Below are positions 36,619 through 46,374 of a stretch of DNA of 64,000 bases, piece by piece (within the stretch, counting starts at the first letter, position 1; the number at the start of each line of letters is the position of its first letter). The notes under the pieces are model-generated. The model was given only the letters and a program-made list of their open reading frames with translations, did not search any database and was not told the DNA's origin. The DNA lies in assembly GCF_913055755.1 (NCBI RefSeq), contig NZ_CAJXKH010000003.1:1-64000 (forward strand), written 5' to 3'. Source of the DNA: an uncultured Microbulbifer sp. (lineage in GTDB: Bacteria > Pseudomonadota > Gammaproteobacteria > Pseudomonadales > Cellvibrionaceae). Position numbers and translations under genes: made by a program.

Positions 36619-37367
<749 letters not shown>

Positions 37368-37416
37368 TCGGGGTTGCGCGTCGCCGTCCACAGGGGCTGC
37401 GAAGACTGAATGACAG

Positions 37417-37441
37417 AAAGGCTCCTTCGGGGGCCTTTTTT
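37417..37441 (+). terminator. Rho-independent terminator after adk
   Basis: Stem 37417-37425 with 37430-37438 (one G-U pair), loop TTCG, followed by T's to 37441. It lies 50 bases downstream of the adk stop. Confidence 0.88.
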
Positions 37442-37527
37442 GTGTCAGTGTGTTGATGAAATCGATAAATTGAACCAGCGGGTACTGTCAATTGCACCCG
37501 GGCAGCAAAGCTGGAGGTGGCAGAAAT

Positions 37528-38544
37528 ATGTCTCACGCGATCATTTTGATGAATCTGGGTACCCCTGCAGCACCGACTGCCGATGCAGTGCGGACGTTTC
37601 TGCGGGAGTTTCTATCCGATCCCCGGGTAGTGGAAATACCGGCTCCAATCTGGAAATTGATTCTCAACCTGTTTGTGCTGCCGGCGCGCCCCAAGCGGAT
37701 TGCGCCGGCCTACGCCGAAATCTGGAATCGGGGCCTCGATGGCGAGCAGGTTGCCGGGTCGCCGATTGCCTACTACACCCGGCGGCAGGCCGAGGGGGTT
37801 CAGCAAGCCTTGCAGGAAGTTGGGGCCGATGCGGCGGAAGTGACGGTTACCTACGCCATGACCTATGGTGAACCGGGTTTGTCCCGCAGGATTGCGGATT
37901 TGCGCCAGCGCGGAGTGGACTCCTTTACCGTGATTCCCCTTTACCCTCAGTATTCCGCCACCACTACTGGCGCGATTTACGATCAGGTTGCGGACATCAT
38001 GCGCGCAGAAAGAAATATTCCGGATATCCGGGTGGTACATGAGTACTGGCACCACCCGCGATATATCGAAGCGCTGGCGAATTCGGTGCGCGAGCACTGG
38101 CAGGCACACGGACAGGCAGAAAAGCTGATGATGTCTTTCCACGGAATCCCCAAAGCGAATACCCGCAAGGGTGACCCCTATTACCAGCAGTGTTGTGCTA
38201 CCGCAGAACGGCTGGCGGAGGTGCTGTCTTTACCCCGTGACCGCTGGGAAATTACGTTCCAGTCCAGGTTTGGCAAGGCGGAATGGCTGCAGCCCTATAC
38301 CGACAAGAGCCTGGTGGAGTGGGGGCGGAACGGCGTTTCCAGTGTGGATGTGATCTGTCCGGCATTTTCTGCCGACTGCCTGGAAACCCTGGAGGAAATC
38401 GCAGTAGAGAATCGCGCTAATTTTATCGAGGCGGGGGGGAACGAATACCGCTATATCCCCGCATTGAATGTGCGCGAAGACCACATTGCCGCGCTCGCCA
38501 CGATAGCCCTCGAGCAGCTGCCGGCGGGATTTCTGAAAAAATAA
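37528..38544 (+). CDS. hemH: Ferrochelatase
   Basis: Inserts ferrous iron into protoporphyrin IX, the last step of heme synthesis. The 338 residues show the conserved start (SHAIILMNLGTPAAPT), YGEPGLSRRIADL, IPLYPQYSATTTG, the catalytic histidine region (LMMSFHGIPKANTRKGDPYYQQC) and CPAFSADCLETLEEI. The ATG at 37528 is preceded by a strong GGAGGTGG site. There is no heme gene on either side; an AT-rich 493-base gap follows. Confidence 0.96.
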   Translation: MSHAIILMNLGTPAAPTADAVRTFLREFLSDPRVVEIPAPIWKLILNLFVLPARPKRIAPAYAEIWNRGLDGEQVAGSPIAYYTRRQAEGVQQALQEVGADAAEVTVTYAMTYGEPGLSRRIADLRQRGVDSFTVIPLYPQYSATTTGAIYDQVADIMRAERNIPDIRVVHEYWHHPRYIEALANSVREHWQAHGQAEKLMMSFHGIPKANTRKGDPYYQQCCATAERLAEVLSLPRDRWEITFQSRFGKAEWLQPYTDKSLVEWGRNGVSSVDVICPAFSADCLETLEEIAVENRANFIEAGGNEYRYIPALNVREDHIAALATIALEQLPAGFLKK

Positions 38545-39037
38545 ATAACGGGTATACACTCGAACCCGGAAATTTCCTGTGGAGGGAATTTCCGATTATT
38601 CCGCGCCGCAAATTCCTGAATTTTGCTGGTTGGGGCCGAAAATCCCATTTTTTTATCAAAATCCGGTTATTTTTCTGCGTTTTTTCTTGCAAACCCCTGT
38701 TTTTTAATTAAGTTTGATACAGCCGTGTCATTTTTATGGCTGGGCTTACCTGATGTTTCTACCTGGTGGCGATTGTTGCGAAGCACGCGAAGTTGAAAAC
38801 GGAGTCCAGTCGGGATTACAGAGTTTCCATTCTGGATATCCCACAAAGGTTTCCAGACTTCCTTTTGGCACCGGAATCAGGCATCGGGATTTTTATGCAG
38901 TAGTCCTGCGTTCCAGGGAGTTGGCAAGCAAGGCTAATTATTCAGCCTCGGTAAACCGGTTCTTCGTCAATTTCCTTCAGGCGCATATTTCGGTGTTCAG
39001 AATCACTTCTTTTATATAGAGAAAGAGGAGACAAGGG
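38545..39037. other. AT-rich gene-free region between hemH and the AlgP-like gene
   Basis: This 493-base gap is visibly richer in A and T than its surroundings (for example TTTTTTAATTAAG around 38701), most strongly between about 38560 and 38740. A short open frame (38714-39019) needs a TTG start, has no ribosome site and no recognisable protein, so I do not call it. An imperfect dyad, GAAATTTCC with GGGAATTTC, lies around 38568-38591. The region may hold the promoter and leader of the downstream gene, or a small RNA, but nothing decisive is visible. AGAGGAG precedes the next gene. Confidence 0.5.
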
Positions 39038-39811
39038 ATGGCACGAGTAGCGAAGAAAAAGGCCGCGGCGAAACGTACAACCAGAAAGGCGCCGAAGCGG
39101 GTCGCCAAAAGCCCGGCTTCAGGTGGCGCTTCACCCATAGTTAGCAAGGCCCAGAAGGCCGTAGATAGTGCGGCAAAAGCGCTGGACGCCCAGCTGGACC
39201 GGGTGGGCAAGGCGCGCGCGAGGGTGCAGAAGAGCAATACCGCAGCGGCAAAGAAATCTCTGGCGAGTGCCAACGCGAAATTGCGCGAGCAGCGGGCCAA
39301 GGTCGCCAAGGCGAAGATGGAGCTGGCCAGAGCCAGTGCCATGGATGCGGTGCGCGATGCGGAAGAGGCGGCGAAGAAGAAGCTTTCCGATATGGCAGAT
39401 ACCCTGTCTTCCAAGGCCGAACAGGAGCTGGCAAAGGCCCTGAAGGCATTTGAAAGCCGCTGGAAGAAGACCCGTTCCAAAGCCGATGCCAAGAAGCTCA
39501 AAGTGGCGGAGAAAAAGGCCGACGCCAAAGTGAAAGCGGCAGCGAAGAAGGCTGCAGCCAAAGCCAAGGCGATAGAGAAGAAAGCCGCAGCCAAAGCCAA
39601 GGTGGAAGCCAAAAAGGCGGCGAAGAAGGCGGCGAAAAAGAAAGCGGTGAAAAAGTCCGCGGCCAAGAAATCCCCGGGTCGCCCGAAGAAGGCTGCGGCG
39701 AAGAAGGCCACCGCGAAGAAAACCACCGCCAAGAAGGCTGCGACGAAAAAGGTGAAGTCCGCACCCAAGAAGTCCGCCCGCCGCGGTCGCCCACCGAAGA
39801 AGGCATCCTGA
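39038..39811 (+). CDS. Lys/Ala-rich histone H1-like (AlgP-type) DNA-binding protein
   Basis: A 257-residue, highly basic protein built of Lys and Ala. The first 40 residues are basic, the middle (about 40-150) is a charged helix likely to form a coiled coil (AKAKMELARASAMDAVRD, EQELAKALKAFESRWKK), and the tail (about 160-257) is a run of KKAAAK-type repeats that includes two AT-hook-like cores, SPGRPKK and RRGRPPKK. This resembles AlgP/AlgR3 of Pseudomonas, which affects alginate gene expression, and eukaryote-like H1 tails. It probably binds AT-rich DNA. The AT-rich gap upstream may be autoregulatory. A strong ribosome site (AGAGGAG) precedes the ATG. Confidence 0.75.
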   Translation: MARVAKKKAAAKRTTRKAPKRVAKSPASGGASPIVSKAQKAVDSAAKALDAQLDRVGKARARVQKSNTAAAKKSLASANAKLREQRAKVAKAKMELARASAMDAVRDAEEAAKKKLSDMADTLSSKAEQELAKALKAFESRWKKTRSKADAKKLKVAEKKADAKVKAAAKKAAAKAKAIEKKAAAKAKVEAKKAAKKAAKKKAVKKSAAKKSPGRPKKAAAKKATAKKTTAKKAATKKVKSAPKKSARRGRPPKKAS

Positions 39812-39853
39812 CAACGACAGCCCCGCCCCCGGCTTCCGGAGGTCTATACGAGC

Positions 39854-39878
39854 AAACCCCGGCTTCTGCCGGGGTTTT
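39854..39878 (+). terminator. Terminator after the AlgP-like gene
   Basis: Stem 39854-39863 with 39868-39877 (AAACCCCGGC with GCCGGGGTTT), loop TTCT, followed by a short T tract. It lies 43 bases after the stop codon. Confidence 0.75.
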
Positions 39879-39979
39879 GCGTTTCATGTGATCGCAGTTG
39901 CGTTTGTCGTGAAGCGTGCCACAATTCGCACCTTCAGTATTCGATCCCATGCCAACCAGCTCAGCCACAGGTCATTCCA

Positions 39980-40693
39980 TTGAGAATTCTCGCCATCGAT
40001 ACCACCTCCGGCGCCTGTTCCGCCGCCCTATACGATGACGGTGTAGTCTGTGAACGGTTTTTCCGGGCGGAGCGGGATCACACCAGACGTCTGTTACCGA
40101 TGGTGGACGAGGTGTTGGTGGAGGGGGGAATCCGTCTGTCGCAACTGGATGCGCTGGCGGTAAGCCGCGGGCCCGGTTCATTTACCGGCTTGCGCATAGC
40201 GATCAGTTGCGCCCAGGGCCTGGCTTTTGCAGCGGATCTTCCGGTAGTACCGGTTTCCAGCCTGGCGGCGATGGCTGCGGGTGCGGTGCGCAGCAATCCG
40301 CACTGGCGCGAAGCGCCGGTACTTTCGGTTCTGGATGCCCGAATGCAGGAAGTGTACTGGGGGGTATATCGCTCCGACGCGCCGCATGTCAGCCTGTTGC
40401 CGGAGGCAGTGTCCAGCCCGGATCAGGTAGTTGCGGCTATGACCGAGGCGAATCTGGCTGGCGCGGGGGATATGCCCATCTATGCCGCCGGTCCCGGTTT
40501 GCACTACGAATCCCTGGACAGGATCAACTTTAACGAGCGCCTGCCGGAGTGCGATATTCACGCCCGCGACATCGTTGAGCTGGCGGCGGGGCTGTGGGCA
40601 GACAATCAGTGCATTTCTGCTGCCGAACTCGAACCCATTTATCTGCGCAATGAAGTGACCTGGAAAAAGCGCGAACGAATTCGCTCTCGCTGA
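39980..40693 (+). CDS. tsaB: tRNA t6A modification protein TsaB
   Basis: Partner of TsaD in forming N6-threonylcarbamoyl adenosine at position 37 of ANN-reading tRNAs. The 237 residues have the ASKHA-fold start (RILAIDTTSGACSAALYDDG) and GPGSFTGLRIAISCAQGLAF, both characteristic. The start is TTG at 39980 with a weak AGGT upstream. TsaB proteins of Gammaproteobacteria are about 231 residues, so the length is normal. The rest of the modification enzymes are not in the window. uppP follows after 72 bases. Confidence 0.93.
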   Translation: MRILAIDTTSGACSAALYDDGVVCERFFRAERDHTRRLLPMVDEVLVEGGIRLSQLDALAVSRGPGSFTGLRIAISCAQGLAFAADLPVVPVSSLAAMAAGAVRSNPHWREAPVLSVLDARMQEVYWGVYRSDAPHVSLLPEAVSSPDQVVAAMTEANLAGAGDMPIYAAGPGLHYESLDRINFNERLPECDIHARDIVELAAGLWADNQCISAAELEPIYLRNEVTWKKRERIRSR

Positions 40694-40765
40694 CCGGAAC
40701 CGGTTCCGGGCAGGTGCAGTAACCCCCGGTCTGTAGATCAAATAAGAATCAATGGAAGCCGATTT

Positions 40766-41566
40766 GTGGAAATCATTCAGATCATCATTCTTGCCCTGAC
40801 CCAGGGGCTTACGGAATTCCTGCCCATCTCCAGTTCCGCCCACCTGATTCTGCCGAACCAGGTCCTGGGCTGGCCGGACCAGGGGCTGGCCTTTGATGTT
40901 GCCGTTCATCTTGGGTCTTTGATTGCGGTACTGATCTATTTCCGCAAGGATGTCTGGCTGCTTATTCGCGATGGTCTGGGCGGATTCCGCGATGGCAACT
41001 TCAGCGATGAAGGGCGCCTGGCCTGGCTGATCGTGCTGGCAACGATACCCGCTGGTCTTGCGGGGCTGGCGTTCAAGGACTTTATCGAGACCCACCTGCG
41101 GTCGTCCGCGGTAATCGCCGTGACGACCATTGTGTTCGGCATTCTGCTGTGGTGGTCGGATGTACATGGAAAGCGCCTGCAAGGTCTGCCGGCGTTGAAC
41201 TGGAAAAAGGCCCTGATGATCGGCTGTGCCCAGGCCATTGCCCTGATCCCCGGCACTTCCCGCTCCGGTATTACCATGACCGCGGGCCTGATGCTGGGGA
41301 TGAAGCGGGAGGCCGCCGCACGTTTCTCCTTCCTGATGTCGATTCCGATTATTGCGCTCAGCGCCCTGTTGCTGACACTGGAGTTGCTGGAAACCCAGAA
41401 TGTACCCTGGGGCGACATTCTGTTCGGGCTGGTGTTGTCCGGTATCAGTGCCTACCTGTGCATTCACTTTTTCCTGCAGTTTATCAGCCGCATCGGCATG
41501 GCACCGTTTGCGATTTACCGCCTGTTACTCGGTGCGGCACTGATCCTGTTGATCTGGATCGGTTAA
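40766..41566 (+). CDS. uppP: Undecaprenyl-diphosphate phosphatase
   Basis: Removes a phosphate from undecaprenyl diphosphate to recycle the lipid carrier for peptidoglycan and O-antigen (also called BacA, giving bacitracin resistance when overexpressed). The 266 residues are membrane helices with the two catalytic motifs: [18 protein letters not shown] near the N-terminus and [16 protein letters not shown] near the middle. The start is GTG at 40766. It follows tsaB and precedes a dehydrogenase gene by 37 bases. Confidence 0.96.
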   Translation: MEIIQIIILALTQGLTEFLPISSSAHLILPNQVLGWPDQGLAFDVAVHLGSLIAVLIYFRKDVWLLIRDGLGGFRDGNFSDEGRLAWLIVLATIPAGLAGLAFKDFIETHLRSSAVIAVTTIVFGILLWWSDVHGKRLQGLPALNWKKALMIGCAQAIALIPGTSRSGITMTAGLMLGMKREAAARFSFLMSIPIIALSALLLTLELLETQNVPWGDILFGLVLSGISAYLCIHFFLQFISRIGMAPFAIYRLLLGAALILLIWIG

Positions 41567-41603
41567 TTTCATATTCAGGTATCTGGCCAAATGAGGTTTT
41601 GAC

Positions 41604-42497
41604 ATGGCAACAGTGGCATTTATTGGTCTCGGCGTGATGGGTTTCCCGATGGCGGGTTTCCTCGCCAGGGCGGGGCACCAGGTCCGGGTTTACAATCGCA
41701 CCGCCAGTCGCGCCCGGGACTGGCTGCAGGAATATGCCGGCGAAGCCTTCGCGACGCCACAGGAGGCGGCCAGTGGGGCAGAAGTGGTATTTGCCTGTGT
41801 GGGCAATGATGACGACCTGCGTCAGGTGACGGTGGGCGAGCAGGGTGCCTTTGCGGGTATGCGTGCCGGCACCCTGTTTGTGGATCACACCACGGCTTCT
41901 GCCAATGTAGCCCGCGAGCTGGCGCAGGTGGCTGCCTCACAACAGGTGGCGTTTCTTGATGCGCCGGTATCCGGAGGTCAGGCCGGTGCGGAAAATGGCG
42001 CACTGACCGTGATGGTGGGTGGTGAGCAGGCGGACTTCGAGCGCGCGCGGCCACTGATCGACTGCTATGCGCGCGCGGTGAACCTGTTGGGACCAGTGGG
42101 CAGTGGGCAGCTGTGCAAAATGGTCAACCAGATCTGTATCGCCGGGGTGGTGCAGGGGCTTGCTGAAGGCTTGCACTTCGCCAGGGCTGCCGGGCTGGAC
42201 GGCGAGCAGGTGGTCGAGGTGATTTCCAAGGGGGCCGCACAGAGCTGGCAGATGGAGAACCGCTACAAGACCATGCTGGCAGGAGAGTATGAACACGGTT
42301 TTGCCGTGGACTGGATGCGCAAGGACCTGGGTATTGTGCTGGATGAAGCCCAGCGCAACGGTGCGCTGTTGCCGGTAACCGCGCTGGTGGACCAGTTCTA
42401 CAGCGAGGTCCAGGCCCTCGGCGGGGCGCGCTGGGATACCTCCAGTCTGTTTGCCCGCCTTACCAACCTGCGGGATTTTGATTCCCCCAGGGACTGA
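41604..42497 (+). CDS. NAD(P)-binding beta-hydroxyacid dehydrogenase
   Basis: A 297-residue enzyme of the 3-hydroxyisobutyrate dehydrogenase family (also tartronate semialdehyde reductase and related). The Rossmann motif GLGVMGFPMAGFLARAGH opens the protein, the substrate-binding DAPVSGGQAGAENGALTVMVGG follows, and the catalytic lysine lies in GPVGSGQLCKMVNQICIAG. The C-terminal helical domain is complete. The substrate cannot be chosen by eye: hydroxyisobutyrate, succinic semialdehyde or similar. It has no pathway neighbours. Confidence 0.85.
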   Translation: MATVAFIGLGVMGFPMAGFLARAGHQVRVYNRTASRARDWLQEYAGEAFATPQEAASGAEVVFACVGNDDDLRQVTVGEQGAFAGMRAGTLFVDHTTASANVARELAQVAASQQVAFLDAPVSGGQAGAENGALTVMVGGEQADFERARPLIDCYARAVNLLGPVGSGQLCKMVNQICIAGVVQGLAEGLHFARAAGLDGEQVVEVISKGAAQSWQMENRYKTMLAGEYEHGFAVDWMRKDLGIVLDEAQRNGALLPVTALVDQFYSEVQALGGARWDTSSLFARLTNLRDFDSPRD

Positions 42498-42560
42498 TCT
42501 ACAGCGCTGCACCGGCTCTGCCCGGTGCAGCCACTTCTCAAATAATCCGAGTGCGTCCCC

Positions 42561-43679
42561 GTGCGAGTTTTATTGCTTTCCGCCTATGATGCCGACAGCC
42601 ACAAACGCTGGCGGCGCGGCCTGGTGGCGGCCATCCCGGAGTGGCAGTGGACCGTGCTGAGCCTGCCGCCGCGATATTTCAGCTGGCGGATCCGCGGCAA
42701 CAGCCTTTCCTGGGGCAGGGGAGAGACGAGAGACATTCTGCGGCAGCCGTGGGATCTTATCGTCGCTACTTCCATGACCGACCTCACCGCGCTGCGGGGC
42801 CTGGTGCCCGAAATTGCGCCGGTGCCGACCGCGGTCTATTTCCACGAAAACCAGTTTGACTATCCCCGCAGCGAGGCTGCGGTGGAAAGTATCGAACCGC
42901 AGTTACTCAACATATACACCGCGCTGGGTGGCGATCTGGTCCTGTTCAACTCCGAATACAATCGCAGCACCCTGCTGGAGGGGGCTGCCGAACTGCTGCA
43001 CCGTTTCCCCGACCATGTTCCCCGGGGCGTCTGCCAGGAAATCGCGGACAAGTCCCGGGTGTTGCCGGTGCCACTGGAAGCGGCGGTGTTCCAGCCCGCA
43101 ACAGAAAAAGCCGCCGGGCCTACCTTTGTCTGGAATCACCGTTGGGAGTATGACAAGGGGCCGGATATCCTGCTGGCCGCATTGCGACGTTTCGGTCGCG
43201 AGGGTATTCCCTTTACCCTGCACGTCGTCGGGCAGCAGTTTCGGCGGCAACCGGCTGAGTTTGCGCAAATCAAGAAGTGCCTGGCCAAGCTGGGGGCGCT
43301 GGGAGCATGGGGGTACCGGGAGAACCTGGACGAATACCGCCAGCTGCTGGCTGCCAGTCACGGGGTCATTTCCACCGCGCGCCATGATTTCCAGGGGCTG
43401 TCCACGCTGGAAGCGGTGGCAGCCGGCTGTGAGCCGCTGGTGCCCGACAGTCTGGCCTACCCGGAGTGGTTCGGTCGCGGCGGCTGGCGCTGTTCCGACG
43501 ATGTCGAATCCTGTGCCGCCAACCTGAGCGCGGCCATGCTCAGATGTGCCCGGCGGGTACTCGCGGGGGAGCTTCCCCGGGTGCCGGATGTCTCCTCGCT
43601 GAGCTGGGGATCCATGGGCGAAGAATACCGGGCGCTGCTCGCGCAGTGCGGCGGCCTGACCGTACAATCGTCGCCCTGA
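42561..43679 (+). CDS. Putative tRNA-queuosine alpha-mannosyltransferase (GTDC1-like)
   Basis: A 372-residue glycosyltransferase with an N-terminal domain that resembles DUF3524/QTMAN (RVLLLSAYDADSHKRWRRGL, YFHENQFDYPRSE, LGGDLVLFNSEYNRSTLL) and a C-terminal GT4 domain (FVWNHRWEYDKGPDILLAAL, HGVISTARHDFQGLSTLEAVAAGCEPLVPD). Vertebrate GTDC1 adds mannose to queuosine in tRNA-Asp, and bacterial homologs have the same architecture; that this one does so is inference. It starts with GTG at 42561 and lies between a dehydrogenase and trpS. Confidence 0.75.
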   Translation: MRVLLLSAYDADSHKRWRRGLVAAIPEWQWTVLSLPPRYFSWRIRGNSLSWGRGETRDILRQPWDLIVATSMTDLTALRGLVPEIAPVPTAVYFHENQFDYPRSEAAVESIEPQLLNIYTALGGDLVLFNSEYNRSTLLEGAAELLHRFPDHVPRGVCQEIADKSRVLPVPLEAAVFQPATEKAAGPTFVWNHRWEYDKGPDILLAALRRFGREGIPFTLHVVGQQFRRQPAEFAQIKKCLAKLGALGAWGYRENLDEYRQLLAASHGVISTARHDFQGLSTLEAVAAGCEPLVPDSLAYPEWFGRGGWRCSDDVESCAANLSAAMLRCARRVLAGELPRVPDVSSLSWGSMGEEYRALLAQCGGLTVQSSP

Positions 43680-43800
43680 AACGGGTATCATGCGCCCCTG
43701 ATCAATGGTATGGGTGAGGGCGTTTTCATCGCTACCCATACCCTTCGACAGCGGCGCCAGAACGGCGAATTCGGGATTACCAAGGAATTTACCAGCAACC

Positions 43801-44808
43801 ATGAGCAAGCAGCGCGTACTTACCGGCATCACTACCACCGGCACTCCCCACCTCGGCAACTATGTGGGAGCAATCCGTCCGGCGATTGCCGCGAGCCAGG
43901 AAGAGAACAACCAGTCTTTTTATTTTCTGGCAGACTACCACGCGCTGATCAAATGCCACGATCCCGCGCAGGTACACCAGTCCACGCTGGAAATTGCCGC
44001 TACCTGGCTGGCGCTGGGCCTGAATACGGATAACGTGGTGTTTTATCGCCAGTCCGATATTCACGAGATCCCTGAGCTCACCTGGCTGCTGACCTGCATG
44101 ACCGCCAAGGGCCTGATGAACCGCGCCCACGCATACAAGGCTGCGGTGGACGCCAATCGCGCCGACGGCGAGGACTCCGATTTCGGCATCACCATGGGGC
44201 TCTACAGTTACCCGATTCTGATGGCCGCCGACATCCTGATGTTCAATGCCAACAAGGTGCCGGTGGGCAAGGACCAGATCCAGCATATCGAAATGGCCCG
44301 GGATATCGCCCAGCGTTTCAACCACCATTACGGCGAGCACTTTGCGCTGCCGGAAGCCGTGGTCGATGACCATGTGGCGGTACTGCAGGGGCTGGACGGG
44401 CGCAAGATGAGCAAGAGTTACGGCAATACCATTCCGCTGTTCCTGCCGGAAAAGAAACTCAAGAAGCACATCAACAAGATCAAGACCAACCTGCTGGAAC
44501 CGGGCGAACCGAAAGATCCGGAGACCTCTACCGTGTTCCAGATCTGGCAGGCATTCGCCACCCAGGAACAGACCGCGGAGATGCGCAAAGCCTTTGCCGA
44601 GGGGATTGCCTGGGGCGAAGCCAAGAAGCAGCTGTTTGAACTGATCAACGACCAGATCGGTGAAGCCCGTGAGCGCTACGAAGAATTGCTGGCCAACCCC
44701 GCACAGATTGAAGCCGAGCTGGAAAAGGGGGCGGAGAAGGCCCGTGCCTATTCAGCGCCGCTGCTGAAATCCCTGCGCGAGGCCGTCGGCATCCGCAAGA
44801 TCGGTTGA
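43801..44808 (+). CDS. trpS: Tryptophanyl-tRNA synthetase
   Basis: Charges tRNA-Trp in the cytoplasm. The 335 residues contain the class I HIGH-equivalent [15 protein letters not shown] and KMSKS ([14 protein letters not shown]), with [19 protein letters not shown] between. The ATG at 43801 is the family start; the frame upstream is unrelated. No leader peptide with tandem Trp codons or attenuator is visible before it. It converges on the MscS-type channel gene with an eight-base gap. Confidence 0.97.
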   Translation: MSKQRVLTGITTTGTPHLGNYVGAIRPAIAASQEENNQSFYFLADYHALIKCHDPAQVHQSTLEIAATWLALGLNTDNVVFYRQSDIHEIPELTWLLTCMTAKGLMNRAHAYKAAVDANRADGEDSDFGITMGLYSYPILMAADILMFNANKVPVGKDQIQHIEMARDIAQRFNHHYGEHFALPEAVVDDHVAVLQGLDGRKMSKSYGNTIPLFLPEKKLKKHINKIKTNLLEPGEPKDPETSTVFQIWQAFATQEQTAEMRKAFAEGIAWGEAKKQLFELINDQIGEARERYEELLANPAQIEAELEKGAEKARAYSAPLLKSLREAVGIRKIG

Positions 44809-44816
44809 TACTCCTA

Positions 44817-45821
44817 TCATTTTTCCGGGGTATTATTCTGCCCCGGCACATCACCGGCTGTGGGGACTCTTGTCCCCATGGCCGGCCACCCCTCCCTGCG
44901 CCGGCCCGGGTCTTGATCTGAATCGTCTGTCTGGTTGTGAAACAGGTGTACCTGGGTCTCAAATGGCATATCGATATTGGCCGCGTCCAGTGCCTCCTTG
45001 ATGGCGTGAACCACTTTGGATCTGGTGTGGGTGATGTCCGTCTGTTTGCTCAGGGTCCACCAGCGCGCGCGGATGGTTACCCAGCTGGCAGCGAGTTCCC
45101 AGGGCAGCGCCTCGGGAGCGGGGTCTTTCAGCACGCCGTCCACCCCGGTCACCGCTGCGCGGATAATCTCGCAGGCATCGCCAATATTATCCCCGTAACC
45201 AATGCCCACCTCGTATTCCGAGCGGCGGCTGCTGTGGGCGGTGCTGACCACAATGGCGTTGGTGTAGATATCACTGTTGGGAATGACAACCCGCTGCCCG
45301 TCGAAGGTGTCGATCAGGGTGGCGCGGGTTTCTATCCTGTATACCGTCCCTTCAAATTCGCCCACCTTTACCTGGTCGCCCACTTCAAAAGGTTGCCGCA
45401 GCAGGATCAGCAGGCCCGCGAGCCAGTTTTGCAGGATATCCTTGAAGGCAAACCCGATGGCCACTGAGCCGACTCCGAGGCCAGCTACCAGGTCCCCCGG
45501 TTTCAGGCTGGGCATCACGATAGTGGCCGCCAGCAAAAAGCCCACCAGCACAAGGCTCCATTTGACCAGACTGCCGAGAACGTCGCCGAGATTGGCTCTG
45601 TCGCGGCGGGTCAGTTGTTTCGAGATCAGGTGGCGGCTCAGTTGGCCAATCAGGTAGAAAACCAGCAGGATCACCAGGGCGACGCAGATATTTGGTAACA
45701 ACCGGATCGCGCCATCCACCCAGCTATCCACCTGGGTGATCGCCTGGTCAAGGTCGGCATTGATCTGTTCTTTGGAGCCGGTGGGCGCCTCTGCGGACTG
45801 GCCTTTGCCCATGGTCGGCAC
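44817..45821 (-). CDS. MscS-family mechanosensitive channel
   Basis: Small-conductance-type mechanosensitive channel that releases solutes on osmotic downshock. The 334 residues have membrane helices at about 40-62 and 82-104, the pore helix TM3 (SVAIGFAFKDILQNWLAGLLILLR), and a beta/cytoplasmic vestibule (FEVGDQVKVGEFEGTVYRIETRAT, FDGQRVVIPNSDIYTN). The start is GTG at 45821, touching the stop of the upstream PliI-like gene (TGA GTG); an ATG at 45812 would remove three residues. The C-terminal tail is Gly/Pro/Asp-rich. This suggests translational coupling of the two genes. Confidence 0.9.
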   Translation of the reverse strand: MPTMGKGQSAEAPTGSKEQINADLDQAITQVDSWVDGAIRLLPNICVALVILLVFYLIGQLSRHLISKQLTRRDRANLGDVLGSLVKWSLVLVGFLLAATIVMPSLKPGDLVAGLGVGSVAIGFAFKDILQNWLAGLLILLRQPFEVGDQVKVGEFEGTVYRIETRATLIDTFDGQRVVIPNSDIYTNAIVVSTAHSSRRSEYEVGIGYGDNIGDACEIIRAAVTGVDGVLKDPAPEALPWELAASWVTIRARWWTLSKQTDITHTRSKVVHAIKEALDAANIDMPFETQVHLFHNQTDDSDQDPGRRREGWPAMGTRVPTAGDVPGQNNTPEK

Positions 45822-46283
45822 TCAGCCCGGGTTCTTCAGGCGAATATTCAGGGAGAAATCCGCAACTTCGTCGTTGTCGGCGGCATCCGGGGTGAGGAAT
45901 ACCCTGATGCGGTAGGTGCCGTCACGGGGCAGCACGCCGGAAAATTGTGGATGGCTGCCGGCACCATTGTGCAGTGCCCGCGGCGCCGCCGGTGCGGTGA
46001 TACGCAGGCCACTGTGCGCATTGCTGCTGGACAGCTGGATGGCCAGGGACTGGCCGGTGCGGGCGTCCACAAGATAGGTGACCGACCCGTGACCGCTAAT
46101 GGATGCGGAAACCGTTGCGGCTCCCTGCTGCATGGGGCCGGCGCTGTCTGCGAACAGTATGCGTTCGCTGCGCTGATCATTGCGCGACGCTGCCAGTGCA
46201 GCCACCAGGGAGCAGAGCAACAGGGGCGGCAACAGCCAGAATGTCCGCAGCCGGTTGTTGGGGTTCCGGGCAGTGTTGTTCAC
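45822..46283 (-). CDS. Exported PliI/PliG-like protein (possible lysozyme inhibitor)
   Basis: A 153-residue exported protein with a signal peptide (core FWLLPPLLLCSLVAALAAS) and a C-terminal domain whose order of motifs, GSVTYLVDARTGQSLAIQL, LRITAPAA, HNGAG and SGVLPRDGTYRIRVFLTPDAAD, resembles the periplasmic g-type/i-type lysozyme inhibitor family. That resemblance is by eye and moderate. It would protect the wall from host or predator lysozyme. The GTG start at 46283 has AGGAG upstream. It is immediately followed by the MscS channel gene. Confidence 0.55.
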   Translation of the reverse strand: MNNTARNPNNRLRTFWLLPPLLLCSLVAALAASRNDQRSERILFADSAGPMQQGAATVSASISGHGSVTYLVDARTGQSLAIQLSSSNAHSGLRITAPAAPRALHNGAGSHPQFSGVLPRDGTYRIRVFLTPDAADNDEVADFSLNIRLKNPG

Positions 46284-46374
46284 GGGCGCTCCTGAATCGG
46301 GTTCCTATTCAGTGTAGTCCGCTGTGGCGCCCATATTGTTTTCGCATGGAGCAGGGAGAGTGCAACCCGGCCGG

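Noticed and set aside
38714-39019. 101-residue open frame in the hemH/AlgP-like gap
   Set aside because: TTG start with no ribosome site, no known motif, and it stops just before the next gene's ribosome site.
43680-43800. Tryptophan attenuator before trpS
   Set aside because: There are no tandem Trp codons or competing hairpins with a T tract in the leader.
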